A stretch of 19,568 nucleotides of DNA from Thermotogaceae bacterium. Lineage in GTDB: Bacteria; Thermotogota; Thermotogae; Thermotogales; Thermotogaceae. The stretch covers positions 1 to 19,568 of the forward strand of contig JALVXE010000139.1 of NCBI GenBank assembly GCA_027038385.1, given 5' to 3'. Under the pieces are notes generated by a model. The model saw only the letters and a program-made list of their open reading frames with translations, had not been told where the DNA came from and did no database searches. Numbering within the stretch: the first letter of the stretch is position 1; each line of letters begins with the position of its first letter. Positions 1 to 7,932 of the stretch are shown piece after piece. The position numbers and the translations under genes are program-made.

Positions 1-54
1 CGTTTATTCTTCTCCCGTTTTTTGTAAAATTCCTAAAAGTTGGGAGGGATCAAT

Positions 55-1344
55 TTGAAGGTCTTGGGGATAATCGTCGAATACAACCCGTTCCACAACG
101 GACATCTGTATCACATAAGGTCCGCGAAAGAGCTTGTACACCCAGACTACACAGTTGCTGTGATGAGCGGAAGTTTTACTCAGAGGGGAGAACCGGCGAT
201 AATAGACAAGTTTTCGAGGGCTGAGATAGCCGTTCAGCATGGTGTGGATCTCGTCTTGGAACTCCCGTTCGTCTACGCAACTCAAGACGCTGGTGGTTTC
301 GCTTTTGGATCCGTCGGGCTCCTTCACAGAATAGGAGTTGTGAGCGATATCGTGTTCGGATCGGAATCCTCCGACAGGGAGTTTCTCGTGGAGACGGCGA
401 GGATCCTTCACGAACAACCCTGGAGATATCAGGAGATCCTCCACGTGAAGCTGAAAAAAGGACTGTCTTTTCCCAACGCGAGAAAGGAAGCCCTTCTGGA
501 ATACGTCAGTGAGGCTGGAATTCTCGATCCAGAGAGGGTCAAAAACATCGAGAGATCGAACGACATATTGGGAGTCGAGTACGTGAGATCTATCCTTCGA
601 TACGGATCGAGTATTGAGTTTCACACGATAAAAAGGATCGGAGCGGATTACAACGAAAAAGATTTCAAGGGAAAACTCTCGAGTGCCACGGCTATAAGAA
701 AACTAATAAGGGATGAGAGATGGGACCTGGTCAAAGAAGCCGTTCCAATGAGAAGCTACGAGGTGATAAGAAGGGAGATATCTCAAGGAAGGGGTCCGGT
801 ATTTTGGAAGGATTTGGACCTAGCTTACATGTCGAGGTTCAGGCTCATGAAGAGAGAGGACTTCTCGAGAATTCACGGGTTCGTGGAGGGGCTCGACGCC
901 AGGTTTGAAAGAGAGGTGAAGAGGTCCAAGAGTTTAAAAGATTTCATAGAGAGGTTGAAGACGAAGAGGTTCACTTTTACGAGACTCAGGCGGATGATGC
1001 TCCACGCTTTCTTCGATCTTGCGAAAGATTTCATGGGGAGAGTTAACGAGAAAGGTCCCCAATATGCTAGAATCCTGGCTTTCAACGAAAATGGTAGGAA
1101 ACTTTTGAAGGTTATGAAAAAAAGATCAAAGATTCCTCTAATATCCACCCCGTCCCTTCACAAGAAAATCTTGGAGGATCTCAAGGACGGTTTAGAAGTG
1201 GATGAGGAACTTTACCTCAGGATGTTCGAGCTTGATACACTTGCAACGGATGTTCACGCGCTTTTCTTCAAGGAAGAGGATCAAAGAGTTGGAGATAGGG
1301 ATTTCAGGGAGAGAGTTCGATTCATCCGCAGAGGCTTTTCCTGA
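55..1344 (+). CDS. tmcAL: tRNA(Met) cytidine acetate ligase TmcAL
   Basis: The product (429 aa) belongs to the TmcAL/YlbM family, which activates acetate with ATP and transfers it to the wobble cytidine (C34) of elongator tRNA-Met, giving N4-acetylcytidine in the cytoplasm. The N-terminus has the nucleotidyltransferase signature EYNPFHNGH (residues 9-17) with the HxGH pair H14 and H17, followed by MSGSFTQRGEPA. The C-terminal part has the family stretch AFNENGRKLL. The frame can be read from a TTG at 40, but TTG at 55 is preferred: the Shine-Dalgarno GGGAGGGA lies at 42-49, and the protein then begins MKVLGIIVEYNPFHNGH as the family does. A TAAAAT hexamer at 25-30 might be a -10 box, but no good -35 is visible and the window starts too close to judge. 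The 3' end overlaps the convergent meaB by 23 bases. Family assignment is secure; the acetylation role comes from characterised homologues. Confidence 0.93.
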   Translation: MKVLGIIVEYNPFHNGHLYHIRSAKELVHPDYTVAVMSGSFTQRGEPAIIDKFSRAEIAVQHGVDLVLELPFVYATQDAGGFAFGSVGLLHRIGVVSDIVFGSESSDREFLVETARILHEQPWRYQEILHVKLKKGLSFPNARKEALLEYVSEAGILDPERVKNIERSNDILGVEYVRSILRYGSSIEFHTIKRIGADYNEKDFKGKLSSATAIRKLIRDERWDLVKEAVPMRSYEVIRREISQGRGPVFWKDLDLAYMSRFRLMKREDFSRIHGFVEGLDARFEREVKRSKSLKDFIERLKTKRFTFTRLRRMMLHAFFDLAKDFMGRVNEKGPQYARILAFNENGRKLLKVMKKRSKIPLISTPSLHKKILEDLKDGLEVDEELYLRMFELDTLATDVHALFFKEEDQRVGDRDFRERVRFIRRGFS

Positions 1345-2176
1345 TCTCCCTCAGAATCTCTTCGAATCTCTTTCCTTCGGAACGATTTATTATCTCCCTT
1401 ATTTCGTTCATCATCACGTGTTCTGCGTGTTTCTTCTCACTCCTGAGTCTCCTTTTCTCGATCTCCCCACTTTTTATGAGATAATCATGGTGTTTTTCTA
1501 TGGCATCTGCAAGCTCTTTCACACCTATTCCCGTCGTGGCCACGGTCTGGACTATCGGTGGTATCCAATCCTTCTTTTCGGATATCTCCAGCATTGCTCT
1601 TATGCTCAGAACAAGAGCATCCGCTCCAAGTTGATCTGATTTGTTCACAACGAATACATCGGCTATCTCCATTATTCCGGCTTTAAGCATCTGAACCTCG
1701 TCTCCGCTTCCAGGTGACAGAACAAGAACGACCGTCTGCGCCACGTATGCTATCTCAACCTCAGTTTGACCAGCACCGACGGTCTCTATCAGGACGACGT
1801 CAAAACCGTACGCTCTGTAAGCTTCTACAACGTCGAATATGGAATCGTTCACACCACCAAGGCTCCCCCTACTAGCCATGCTCCTTATGAAAACACCGTC
1901 ATCTGTGAAGTGTTTTTTCATCCTTATCCTGTCTCCAAGGAAAGCTCCTCCGCTGAAAGGGCTAGATGGATCGACTGCTATCACACCGACGCTCTTCCCT
2001 TCAGTTCTGAAAACCTCTATCAGTCTGTCAACGAGAGTTGATTTCCCGGCCCCAGGACTACCGGTGATCCCCACTATCATCGAATCTTTCTTTTCCATGT
2101 TTTCTAGTTCTTTTCTTCCTTTAAGTGGATCGGTCTCTATCAGCGTTATAAGTTTGGAGAGTCTTCTGTAATCCAC
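1322..2176 (-). CDS. meaB: MeaB/ArgK-type GTPase chaperone
   Basis: The product (284 aa) is a P-loop G3E-family GTPase of the MeaB group, which protects and reloads adenosylcobalamin-dependent acyl-CoA mutases such as methylmalonyl-CoA mutase. Visible motifs are the Walker A GSPGAGKST (39-47), VDPSSPFSGGAFLGDRIRM, the switch segment IETVGAGQTEVEIA, and the base-specificity motif NKSD. It is somewhat shorter than many family members (about 310-330 aa), mostly at the termini. The start is GTG, preceded by GAGGTGAT. An imperfect palindrome containing a possible -10 (GATAAT) lies directly upstream. No mutase subunit is encoded in this window, so its client is unknown. The last 23 bases overlap the end of tmcAL on the other strand. 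Family call is strong; the partner is not inferable here. Confidence 0.92.
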   Translation of the reverse strand: MDYRRLSKLITLIETDPLKGRKELENMEKKDSMIVGITGSPGAGKSTLVDRLIEVFRTEGKSVGVIAVDPSSPFSGGAFLGDRIRMKKHFTDDGVFIRSMASRGSLGGVNDSIFDVVEAYRAYGFDVVLIETVGAGQTEVEIAYVAQTVVLVLSPGSGDEVQMLKAGIMEIADVFVVNKSDQLGADALVLSIRAMLEISEKKDWIPPIVQTVATTGIGVKELADAIEKHHDYLIKSGEIEKRRLRSEKKHAEHVMMNEIREIINRSEGKRFEEILREIRKSLCG

Positions 2177-2187
2177 GCTATCACCTC

Positions 2188-2201
2188 GAGGTAATTATCT
2201 C
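2188..2201 (-). promoter_or_regulatory. imperfect palindrome with possible -10 of meaB
   Basis: GAGGTAATTATCTC is a 14-base near-palindrome, with one mismatched pair around a TAATTA core, in the short divergent space between meaB and the DUF1292-like gene. Read on the minus strand it contains GATAAT, a possible -10 for meaB. I see no convincing -35, and the implied leader would be only about ten bases, so this is tentative. Confidence 0.25.
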
Positions 2202-2230
2202 ACAGAATATCACATGCGCTTACGCTGTTT

Positions 2231-2241
2231 TATAGTAGAAT
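2231..2241 (+). promoter_or_regulatory. possible -10 box for the DUF1292-like gene and uvrC
   Basis: TATAGTAGAAT contains TAGAAT (2236-2241), about 14 bases before the GGAGGTG ribosome binding site of the downstream gene. This is where a promoter for the two-gene unit should lie, but no recognisable -35 is present at 16-18 bases, so the call is weak. Confidence 0.25.
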
Positions 2242-2267
2242 CTTCCCCAGAATCGGAGGTGATGCTT

Positions 2268-2603
2268 GTGGAGTTCGACGTGAATTTTCCGGAAGAAGAT
2301 CACGAACATGAGTCGGTGGAAGTGGAGGTTTTCAGCGTAGTGGACGATGAAGGAAATGAGGATTTCTACAAAAAGTTAGACGAGGTAGCTTATGAGGGAG
2401 AGATATACTGGGTTTGTCAGGAGGTGTTTTTGGATCCAGAGCTCACACGCGTGGAGGATGAGGGAGATATACACATATTCAAAGAAGTGAACCTCGATGG
2501 CGAGGAGTACGTGGAGTACGTGGACGATTACGAACTCGCGAAAAAGGTGTTCGACATCTGGGAGGAACACTTGAATGAAGGAGAAGGTGAAGAGGGCACC
2601 TGA
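2268..2603 (+). CDS. small acidic protein, DUF1292 (YrzB)-like
   Basis: This predicted cytosolic protein of 111 aa is very rich in Glu and Asp. It has two similar segments of the form acidic residue-DEGNEDFYKKLDEV and EGDIHIFKEVNLDGEEYVEYV, ending in DYELAKKVFDIWEEHL. That layout (EDG-type turn, 'yeGeiYWVcqEv', a 'iyIFKeV..dGEE' strand and a final acidic helix) matches the DUF1292/YrzB family as I remember it; no biochemical function is established. The start is GTG at 2268, six bases after GGAGGTG (2255-2261). An in-frame ATG at 2262 is too close to that site, and an upstream extension to 2214 has no ribosome binding site. The 3' end overlaps uvrC by 29 bases, so the two are probably co-transcribed and translationally coupled. 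Confidence 0.75.
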   Translation: MEFDVNFPEEDHEHESVEVEVFSVVDDEGNEDFYKKLDEVAYEGEIYWVCQEVFLDPELTRVEDEGDIHIFKEVNLDGEEYVEYVDDYELAKKVFDIWEEHLNEGEGEEGT

Positions 2604-4221
2604 AAGTCCGGGAGTTTACATATTCAAAAGTTCTGGAGTTCCCATATACATAGGGAAGGCCAAAAACTTGAAAAAAAGACTCTTTCAGCATGTAAACGCC
2701 AAAAGCGGAAAGTCCGTGTTCATCGTTCAAGAGGCTGACGACTTGGAATGGATAATCACGAAGAACGAAAGAGAAGCACTCCTCTTGGAAGCCAACCTGA
2801 TTCACCACCACAAACCGAAGTACAACACCCTTTTGAAGAGCGCGGAGGTTTACCCGTACATAAGGATATCCAATGGGAAGTTCCCCTATGTGGAAATCGT
2901 GAGGAGAAAAGGCGGATCTGGGGAATACTATGGCCCTTTCACAAACGTCAAGTTCACAAGAGAACTTCTCGACGCCCTCCAGAGATTTCTCAAGTTCAGG
3001 ACCTGCAAGAAAAATCTGGACAGGATAAAGAAGCCGTGTATGGACTACTACATAGGTAGATGCGTCGGTCCGTGCATAGATGGGAACGTATCTGAGGAGG
3101 GCTACGAAAACCTCCTAAACGATCTCAGGAGCTTCCTCAGAGGTGATGTTGAAGAGTTCGTGAAGAAGATCAAAGAGACTATGAAAAGACACGCGGAGAT
3201 GCTGGATTTTGAAAACGCCGCGCGGTATAGAGACATCCTTCTCAAGATGGAGAGCATGCTTCAAGAACAGGGCGTATCGCTTCCAGATCGCAGAAACATC
3301 GACGTCGTGGTTGGAAAAAACGGTATGTTCGTCGTTCTCAGGATAAGGGGAGGATTTCTCCTGGGGAAACTCTCTTACGAGATGGAGAGTGCCACTATGA
3401 GAGAATTCGTCGAGAGGTTCTATGCACTTGAGGGAGAGATACCGGACAGGGTTGTGTCGAAGGACAGTATAAACACCGGCTTGGTAAACGTTTCACTTCC
3501 AGAAGATGATGCGGAAGATCGTCTCGTTGAAATAGCGCTGGAGAATTTGGAAGAAGAGCTCAGATCCAAAGGATTGAGAAAGGACATGTTGAAGTGGCTA
3601 GCCGAGTTTATGGGGTTAGAGAAAGTGAGGAAGATAGAGGGGATAGACATATCCCATCTTCAGGGCAGAGGAACCGTCGCATCCGTCGTGGTCTTCGAAG
3701 ACGGAAAACCCGTGAAGGAGGAGTACAGGAGATACAGGATAAACCTTCCAAAGCCAGACGACTACAGATCCATAAAGGAGGTGGTTAAGAGGAGGTATTC
3801 AAAACATGATGTCCCGGACCTTTTGTTCGTAGATGGAGGGATAGGTCAGGTAAAGGCGGCGATCCACGGACTCAAGCTCGCCGGGAAAAGTTGTGCCGTG
3901 GTCGGCATCGCCAAATCGGAGGAGAGAGTGGTTAAAGTGGACGGAGAATACAGACTACCACTCGACAGCCCGATCGTGAGAGTATTAGCGACGGTGAGAG
4001 ATGAGGCCCACAGGTTTGCAGTGGAGGGGAACAGGAAGATCAGGATGAGAGAATCTTTGAAGTCTGTCCTCAGAAAAATAGAAGGAGTAGGTCCAAAGAG
4101 GATGAGGAATCTCGTTAAAAACTTCTCAAGCTATGAGGATTTGAAAAGAGCTTCTCTGGAAGAAATAGCAAAAGTGGTTGGAAGCAGGAAGATTGCTCGG
4201 AGGATAAAAGATTTCTTATAG
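2575..4221 (+). CDS. uvrC: UvrABC excinuclease subunit UvrC
   Basis: UvrC (548 aa, near the usual length) makes both incisions around bulky DNA lesions in nucleotide excision repair, acting on the UvrB-DNA complex. The N-terminal GIY-YIG nuclease domain (about 1-95) has GVY (13-15), YIG (25-27), R35 and E72, matching the catalytic Tyr, Arg and Glu of the Thermotoga maritima enzyme. A four-cysteine cluster follows (C144, C155, C163, C167; CX10CX7CX3C), resembling the iron-sulfur site described in E. coli UvrC. Next come a UVR/UvrB-contact helix pair (about 190-225) and an RNase H-like nuclease with D358, D420 and H479. A helix-hairpin-helix (IEGVGPKRMRNL) ends the protein. ATG at 2575 has GGAGG nine bases upstream, inside the preceding gene. 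The stop overlaps dctM by six bases, tail to tail. Confidence 0.97.
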   Translation: MKEKVKRAPESPGVYIFKSSGVPIYIGKAKNLKKRLFQHVNAKSGKSVFIVQEADDLEWIITKNEREALLLEANLIHHHKPKYNTLLKSAEVYPYIRISNGKFPYVEIVRRKGGSGEYYGPFTNVKFTRELLDALQRFLKFRTCKKNLDRIKKPCMDYYIGRCVGPCIDGNVSEEGYENLLNDLRSFLRGDVEEFVKKIKETMKRHAEMLDFENAARYRDILLKMESMLQEQGVSLPDRRNIDVVVGKNGMFVVLRIRGGFLLGKLSYEMESATMREFVERFYALEGEIPDRVVSKDSINTGLVNVSLPEDDAEDRLVEIALENLEEELRSKGLRKDMLKWLAEFMGLEKVRKIEGIDISHLQGRGTVASVVVFEDGKPVKEEYRRYRINLPKPDDYRSIKEVVKRRYSKHDVPDLLFVDGGIGQVKAAIHGLKLAGKSCAVVGIAKSEERVVKVDGEYRLPLDSPIVRVLATVRDEAHRFAVEGNRKIRMRESLKSVLRKIEGVGPKRMRNLVKNFSSYEDLKRASLEEIAKVVGSRKIARRIKDFL

Positions 4222-5508
4222 GTTGTTTGCGAACATCGATGGTAGCCACATGGCTATTGAGGGAACATAGGTTACCAGCATGAGCACTGCCACCATGGCT
4301 ATGTAGAATGGCCAGAGCGCTTTAACCACATCTTCCATTCTCATCTTTCCGACTATACATCCCACGAAGAGTGTGTTTCCAACGGGAGGTGTGCAGAGTC
4401 CTATTCCGAGGTTTATCAGCATTATTATTCCGAAGTGTATGGGATCCACTCCAACTTTTTCCGCTATCGGTAGGAATATAGGAGTGGTTATCAATATGAG
4501 CGGTGCCATGTCCATTATCATTCCGAGGAGTAGAAGGATCACGTTTATGAGAAGAAGCACCACGTACTTGTTTGAAGAAATGTTGAGAACCGCCGATGCT
4601 ATGGCATCCGGGATTCTCAGGTAGGCCAGGAACCATCCGAATGCGGATGCGGATGCTATCAGAAACATCACGGCGGCTATGGTCCTTACCGATCTCAGGA
4701 CGATATTCCAGATCTCTTTCAAATTCACACTTCTGTAGAAGAAATACGCGACTATAAAGGCGTACACGACGGCTATAGCCGAAGATTCCGTAGCCGTGAA
4801 TACCCCGCTCAAAACTCCTCCTATTATTATGACTATCGTGAGAAGGCCAAGAAGTGAATCTTTCGTGGCTTTCAAGGCCTTTCTCCAGGTTGGCTTTTCT
4901 CCAGCCGGGTAGTTTCTCTTAACCGCTATGTAGTAGGCGGGTATCATGAGGCCAATGCCTATAAGCACTCCTGGTATCGCTCCGGCCAAAAAAAGCTTGG
5001 CTATCGAGAGGCCTCCAGCCGCATACGCGTAGATTATCGCGTTGTGGCTTGGCGGGATTATCAGCCCTTGTGTGGATGAAGTCACAGTGACCGCTATCGA
5101 GTAGTCTCTGTCGTACCCCTTTCTCACCATCTCCGGTATCAGTACCGAACCTATCGATGCTGTGTCAGCGACGGAGGACCCAGACATGCCTCCAAATAAC
5201 ATACTCGCGACTATGTTCACTATCGCCAGACCACCTTTGACTTTTCCAACGAGGACATTCGAAAAGTCAACGAGTCTTTCAGCTATCCCAGAATCCGCCA
5301 TTATCTGACCTGCGAGTATGAAGAACGGTATGGCCATCAACGAAAAGTTATCGAGGACATCGCACATCTTCTGAACGACCACCATGGGGGATACTCCAAT
5401 TGAGAAAGCTGTCAAAAAAGAGGAGAGCGCCAGGGATAGCGATATAGGAACTCTGAGAACCAGAAGACCTAAGAATGAACCTATGAGTATCGTAGCGGAG
5501 GCTATCAT
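4216..5508 (-). CDS. dctM: TRAP transporter large membrane subunit (DctM-type)
   Basis: The product (430 aa) is the large, about 12-helix membrane subunit of a tripartite ATP-independent periplasmic transporter, the part thought to carry substrate using the sodium gradient. It is hydrophobic throughout, with typical DctM segments such as IPFFILAGQIMADSGIAERL, FGGMSGSSVADTASIGSVLI, TSSTQGLIIPPSHNAIIYA and LINLGIGLCTPPVGNTLFV. The length equals the family norm. It starts with ATG after AGAGGTGATCGA, four bases after the dctQ stop, and is the last gene of the iolB-dctP-dctQ-dctM operon. Its end overlaps uvrC by six bases. Substrate cannot be read from this subunit. Confidence 0.95.
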   Translation of the reverse strand: MIASATILIGSFLGLLVLRVPISLSLALSSFLTAFSIGVSPMVVVQKMCDVLDNFSLMAIPFFILAGQIMADSGIAERLVDFSNVLVGKVKGGLAIVNIVASMLFGGMSGSSVADTASIGSVLIPEMVRKGYDRDYSIAVTVTSSTQGLIIPPSHNAIIYAYAAGGLSIAKLFLAGAIPGVLIGIGLMIPAYYIAVKRNYPAGEKPTWRKALKATKDSLLGLLTIVIIIGGVLSGVFTATESSAIAVVYAFIVAYFFYRSVNLKEIWNIVLRSVRTIAAVMFLIASASAFGWFLAYLRIPDAIASAVLNISSNKYVVLLLINVILLLLGMIMDMAPLILITTPIFLPIAEKVGVDPIHFGIIMLINLGIGLCTPPVGNTLFVGCIVGKMRMEDVVKALWPFYIAMVAVLMLVTYVPSIAMWLPSMFANNL

Positions 5509-5512
5509 TCGA

Positions 5513-5965
5513 TCACCTCTTCAAGAACTTTATGATCTTCTCGATCGAGAAAAATACCATCACGGCTCCCGCAATGGGAATCGCCATGTAGACATATGAT
5601 GCTTTTATTCCAGTTGCGGGAAGGATCTCGTATCTCGAAAGTATTACGATCTTTATCCCGTAGATGATCTCGAAAATTCCCACGGCAATATATGAAGCCA
5701 CTTCCAAGATGTCTGCAGCGGTTTTGAGACTTTTGAAATACTTCTGGACGAACACCTCAAGTGCTATGTGTATCCCGCGTTTTATTCCCCAAGCTCCACC
5801 AATGAGGCCAAAGTATATCATCACTATTCCTATGAACTCCCCCGCCCAGGTCAATGGGGAGTCAAAGACGTACCTCATAACGACCTGGACGGAGGTGAGA
5901 ACGACTAGAAATACTATTAAAACTCCGAGAAACGAGATGATCACTTTATCTGTCTTGTCGAACAT
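5513..5965 (-). CDS. dctQ: TRAP transporter small membrane subunit (DctQ-type)
   Basis: The product (150 aa) is the small four-helix membrane subunit that pairs with DctM in the cytoplasmic membrane. Four hydrophobic segments are visible (about 9-30, 45-60, 85-108 and 125-145). Between the first two lies the common DctQ feature of a short arginine-containing turn, VMRYVFDSPLTWAGEF, where W and E are the usual conserved residues. ATG is preceded by GGGTGA, which overlaps the stop of dctP, so translation is coupled on both sides. The closest alternative, a fused DctQM, is excluded because the stop and new start are clear. Confidence 0.93.
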   Translation of the reverse strand: MFDKTDKVIISFLGVLIVFLVVLTSVQVVMRYVFDSPLTWAGEFIGIVMIYFGLIGGAWGIKRGIHIALEVFVQKYFKSLKTAADILEVASYIAVGIFEIIYGIKIVILSRYEILPATGIKASYVYMAIPIAGAVMVFFSIEKIIKFLKR

Positions 5966-5971
5966 TTTTCG

Positions 5972-6949
5972 TCATTCACCCATTTCCTGTATCTTCTTGA
6001 CGAGATCCATATACTTCGAAGCGTATTTCTTGTAAACTGGCTGTACGGCCTTTATGAAGGGTTCTTTGTTCGGGTGGTATATCTTGCATCCCGCTTCTTT
6101 TACCTTCTCAAGAGCGGCTTTTTCGTCCCTAATCCAGAGTTTTCTTTGAAGTTCCTGGGCTGCTATAGCGGCCATCTTTATTATCTGTCTGTCCTGTGGG
6201 GAGAGGGCATTCCAGGTTCTCAAGCTCATCACGAGTATCTCTGGAACCATGGCGTGTTCGTCCAGGGAGTAGTACTTCGCAACTTCGTAATGCCTGGTCT
6301 CATAGTAACTCGGCGGGTTGTTTTCGGCTCCATCTATGACTCCTGTCTGAAGGGCGCTGTAGACTTCTTCAAAAGCCATTGGAACCGGTCTACCACCCAT
6401 GGCTTTCACCATGTCCATCATGACAGGACTCTTCTGGGTCCTTATCTTTAAACCTTTGAGGTCTGCTGGGCTCAGTATCGGCTTCTTGACCGTGTAAAAG
6501 CTCCTCGCACCAGAATCCATGTACGCGAGTCCTATGAGTCCGACCTTTTTAAGACCCAGCAGCATGCTTTGGCCTATATCGCTCTCGAGCACCTTCCACA
6601 TGTGTTCCCTACTCTTGAATATGTAAGGAAGTGCGAAGACGGAGAGCTTTGGGTACAAGCTCGTTAGAGGAGCTATGGATACCCTGTTTATATCTATTAT
6701 TCCCATCTGCGTTTGCTCTATCGTCTCCTTCTCCGATCCCAAAACGGCTCCAGGGTAAACCTGGATCTGTATCCTGCCGTTTGTCCAGAGCTTAACGAGT
6801 TTCGCCATCAGGTAGAGCCCTTCGACCGTGGAATAACCTTTGTGGTGATCGTCTGCAGCTTTGAGTATTATGACGTTCCCCTTCTTGGTCATACCCATGG
6901 CTCCGATAACCAAAACACCTATGAGCAGAACTACCAGAAACTTCTTCAT
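5972..6949 (-). CDS. dctP: TRAP transporter substrate-binding protein (DctP-type)
   Basis: The product (325 aa) is a secreted or anchored binding protein that captures an organic acid and delivers it to DctQM. An uncleaved-looking or type I signal sequence spans about residues 1-19 (MKKFLVVLLIGVLVIGAMG); no lipobox cysteine is present. Family hallmarks are LKGLKIRTQKSP, with R170 as the expected carboxylate-binding arginine, the segment GVIDGAENNPPSYYETRHYE (203-222) and SLDEHAMVPEIL (228-239). The last motif is of the kind I associate with TRAP receptors for sugar acids, but that is memory and not proof. The start has a GGGGGG-rich ribosome binding site about seven bases upstream. It sits 26 bases after iolB, which suggests a uronate-like substrate. 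Confidence 0.95.
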   Translation of the reverse strand: MKKFLVVLLIGVLVIGAMGMTKKGNVIILKAADDHHKGYSTVEGLYLMAKLVKLWTNGRIQIQVYPGAVLGSEKETIEQTQMGIIDINRVSIAPLTSLYPKLSVFALPYIFKSREHMWKVLESDIGQSMLLGLKKVGLIGLAYMDSGARSFYTVKKPILSPADLKGLKIRTQKSPVMMDMVKAMGGRPVPMAFEEVYSALQTGVIDGAENNPPSYYETRHYEVAKYYSLDEHAMVPEILVMSLRTWNALSPQDRQIIKMAAIAAQELQRKLWIRDEKAALEKVKEAGCKIYHPNKEPFIKAVQPVYKKYASKYMDLVKKIQEMGE

Positions 6950-6975
6950 GACACATCCCCCCCTTCAGGTGAAAT

Positions 6976-7776
6976 TCACCAATCTCTTACAACATATTCC
7001 ATTGCTTTTATCCAAGCGTGATTTGGGTCGTCTTTAGGTATGAGTATCCTCTTCTTTCCAGCCAATGCCCAGAGGTAGTAAACCTCGTATCCTGGAGCAG
7101 CCACGACGGGATGATACCCTCTGTCTATCTCCACTGTTAGTCCATCTCGGATCTTTATGACTTCGTCCACGCTTCCATCATCCGTGTATATGAACTGGGC
7201 TCCGAAACCGTTTTTCGGATATACCCGAAAATGATAGACTTCTTCCATATCGCTTTCCTCCGGTATGTTGTCCACGTCATGTCTATGTGGTGGATAGGAA
7301 GACCAGTTTCCAGGTGGATTGAAAGTTTCTCCCACAAGGAGCATATCCGCAGAGATATCACTCGAGATCACGTCGTGAACGTGCCTTCTCCAATTCAGCT
7401 GGCCAACGATTCTGACCCTAACGTCGTCTGGTTTCACAAAAACAACGTTGTGTTTCTTCTCAGAAGGGGCGCTAACGATGGCCAGCTCGGTGGGATAGAT
7501 AGCCTTCACGAGTATTTCCGAATCTCTCGGAACGTAAACCGCGTACGCTTTTGAAGAGAACACGTCCTTTCTTGGACCAACTTTTCCACTTGTGCCATTT
7601 GCGTCTATCTCAAAGAAACCGCTGAGAAGTAGGAGTGCGACCTCCCTTTCATTTGTACTAGTCTTCCAACTTTCAGACGGCTTGAGTTTCAAAATACCGA
7701 AGCTAAGGTATCTCATATCTCCTTCTTTCACGATCTCTTTGTATCCCCAGCCTTTTGGAAGATCAATCGCTTTCAA
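6976..7776 (-). CDS. iolB: 5-deoxy-glucuronate isomerase-type cupin (IolB)
   Basis: The product (266 aa) is an IolB/KduI-superfamily double cupin. Its best diagnostic stretch, GNWSSYPPHRHD, then DNIPEES and EEVYHFRVYP, matches Bacillus subtilis IolB almost residue for residue as I recall it; IolB converts 5-deoxy-D-glucuronate to 2-deoxy-5-keto-D-gluconate in myo-inositol breakdown. The expected metal site is H164 and H166 with a Glu in EEVYHF and the His of RGYHPV. The frame opens at GTG 7785, but TTG at 7776 is preferred: GAGGTGATCGA lies just before it, exactly the context used by dctM. It is the first gene of the TRAP operon. No other inositol-pathway gene is present, so the true substrate may be another deoxy or keto uronate. 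KduI is less likely on motif grounds. Confidence 0.88.
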   Translation of the reverse strand: MKAIDLPKGWGYKEIVKEGDMRYLSFGILKLKPSESWKTSTNEREVALLLLSGFFEIDANGTSGKVGPRKDVFSSKAYAVYVPRDSEILVKAIYPTELAIVSAPSEKKHNVVFVKPDDVRVRIVGQLNWRRHVHDVISSDISADMLLVGETFNPPGNWSSYPPHRHDVDNIPEESDMEEVYHFRVYPKNGFGAQFIYTDDGSVDEVIKIRDGLTVEIDRGYHPVVAAPGYEVYYLWALAGKKRILIPKDDPNHAWIKAMEYVVRDW

Positions 7777-7814
7777 ATCGATCACCTCGCATCGTTCGAA
7801 TTGTTCGATAATTC

Positions 7815-7825
7815 GTATTCAATAC
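7815..7825. promoter_or_regulatory. palindrome GTATT-C-AATAC, candidate operator
   Basis: GTATTCAATAC is a perfect inverted repeat with five-base arms around one base, 39 bases upstream of the iolB start codon and adjoining TTCG direct repeats. The position suits a repressor site for the iolB-TRAP operon. The ROK regulator encoded at 9043-10209 is a candidate binder, by proximity only. Confidence 0.35.
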
Positions 7826-7906
7826 AAACTTATGGTATTATTATGGTAGCACAAAGGAGTGTAAAAGCTGCAAATTCGTTTTTTCGGAAAATATGCAAAA
7901 ATCCCC

Positions 7907-7932
7907 GATTATATGGGATTATCCGTGATTAT
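7907..7932. repeat. three GATTAT boxes at exact 10-bp spacing
   Basis: GATTAT occurs at 7907-7912, 7917-7922 and 7927-7932, one helical turn apart. The unit can be written ATnnnnGATT repeated three times from 7901. An AATCCC/GGGATT inverted pair (7900-7905 and 7915-7920) is superposed. The array ends about 33 bases before the M24 start codon. Same-face repeats like this suit a cooperatively binding regulator. Confidence 0.55.

Noticed and set aside
4..624. 206-residue minus-strand open frame
   Set aside because: It is fully antisense to tmcAL, has no recognisable motif, and reflects long open frames common in AGA/AGG-rich coding DNA.
1202..1639. 145-residue plus-strand open frame spanning the tmcAL/meaB junction
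   Set aside because: It overlaps two well-supported genes, has low-complexity sequence and no ribosome binding site.
6976..7785. Naming the cupin KduI (4-deoxy-5-keto-uronate isomerase) instead of IolB
   Set aside because: The stretch SSYPPHRHD with NIPEES and EEVYHF is the IolB pattern. KduI was still considered because both families share the fold and a uronate substrate.
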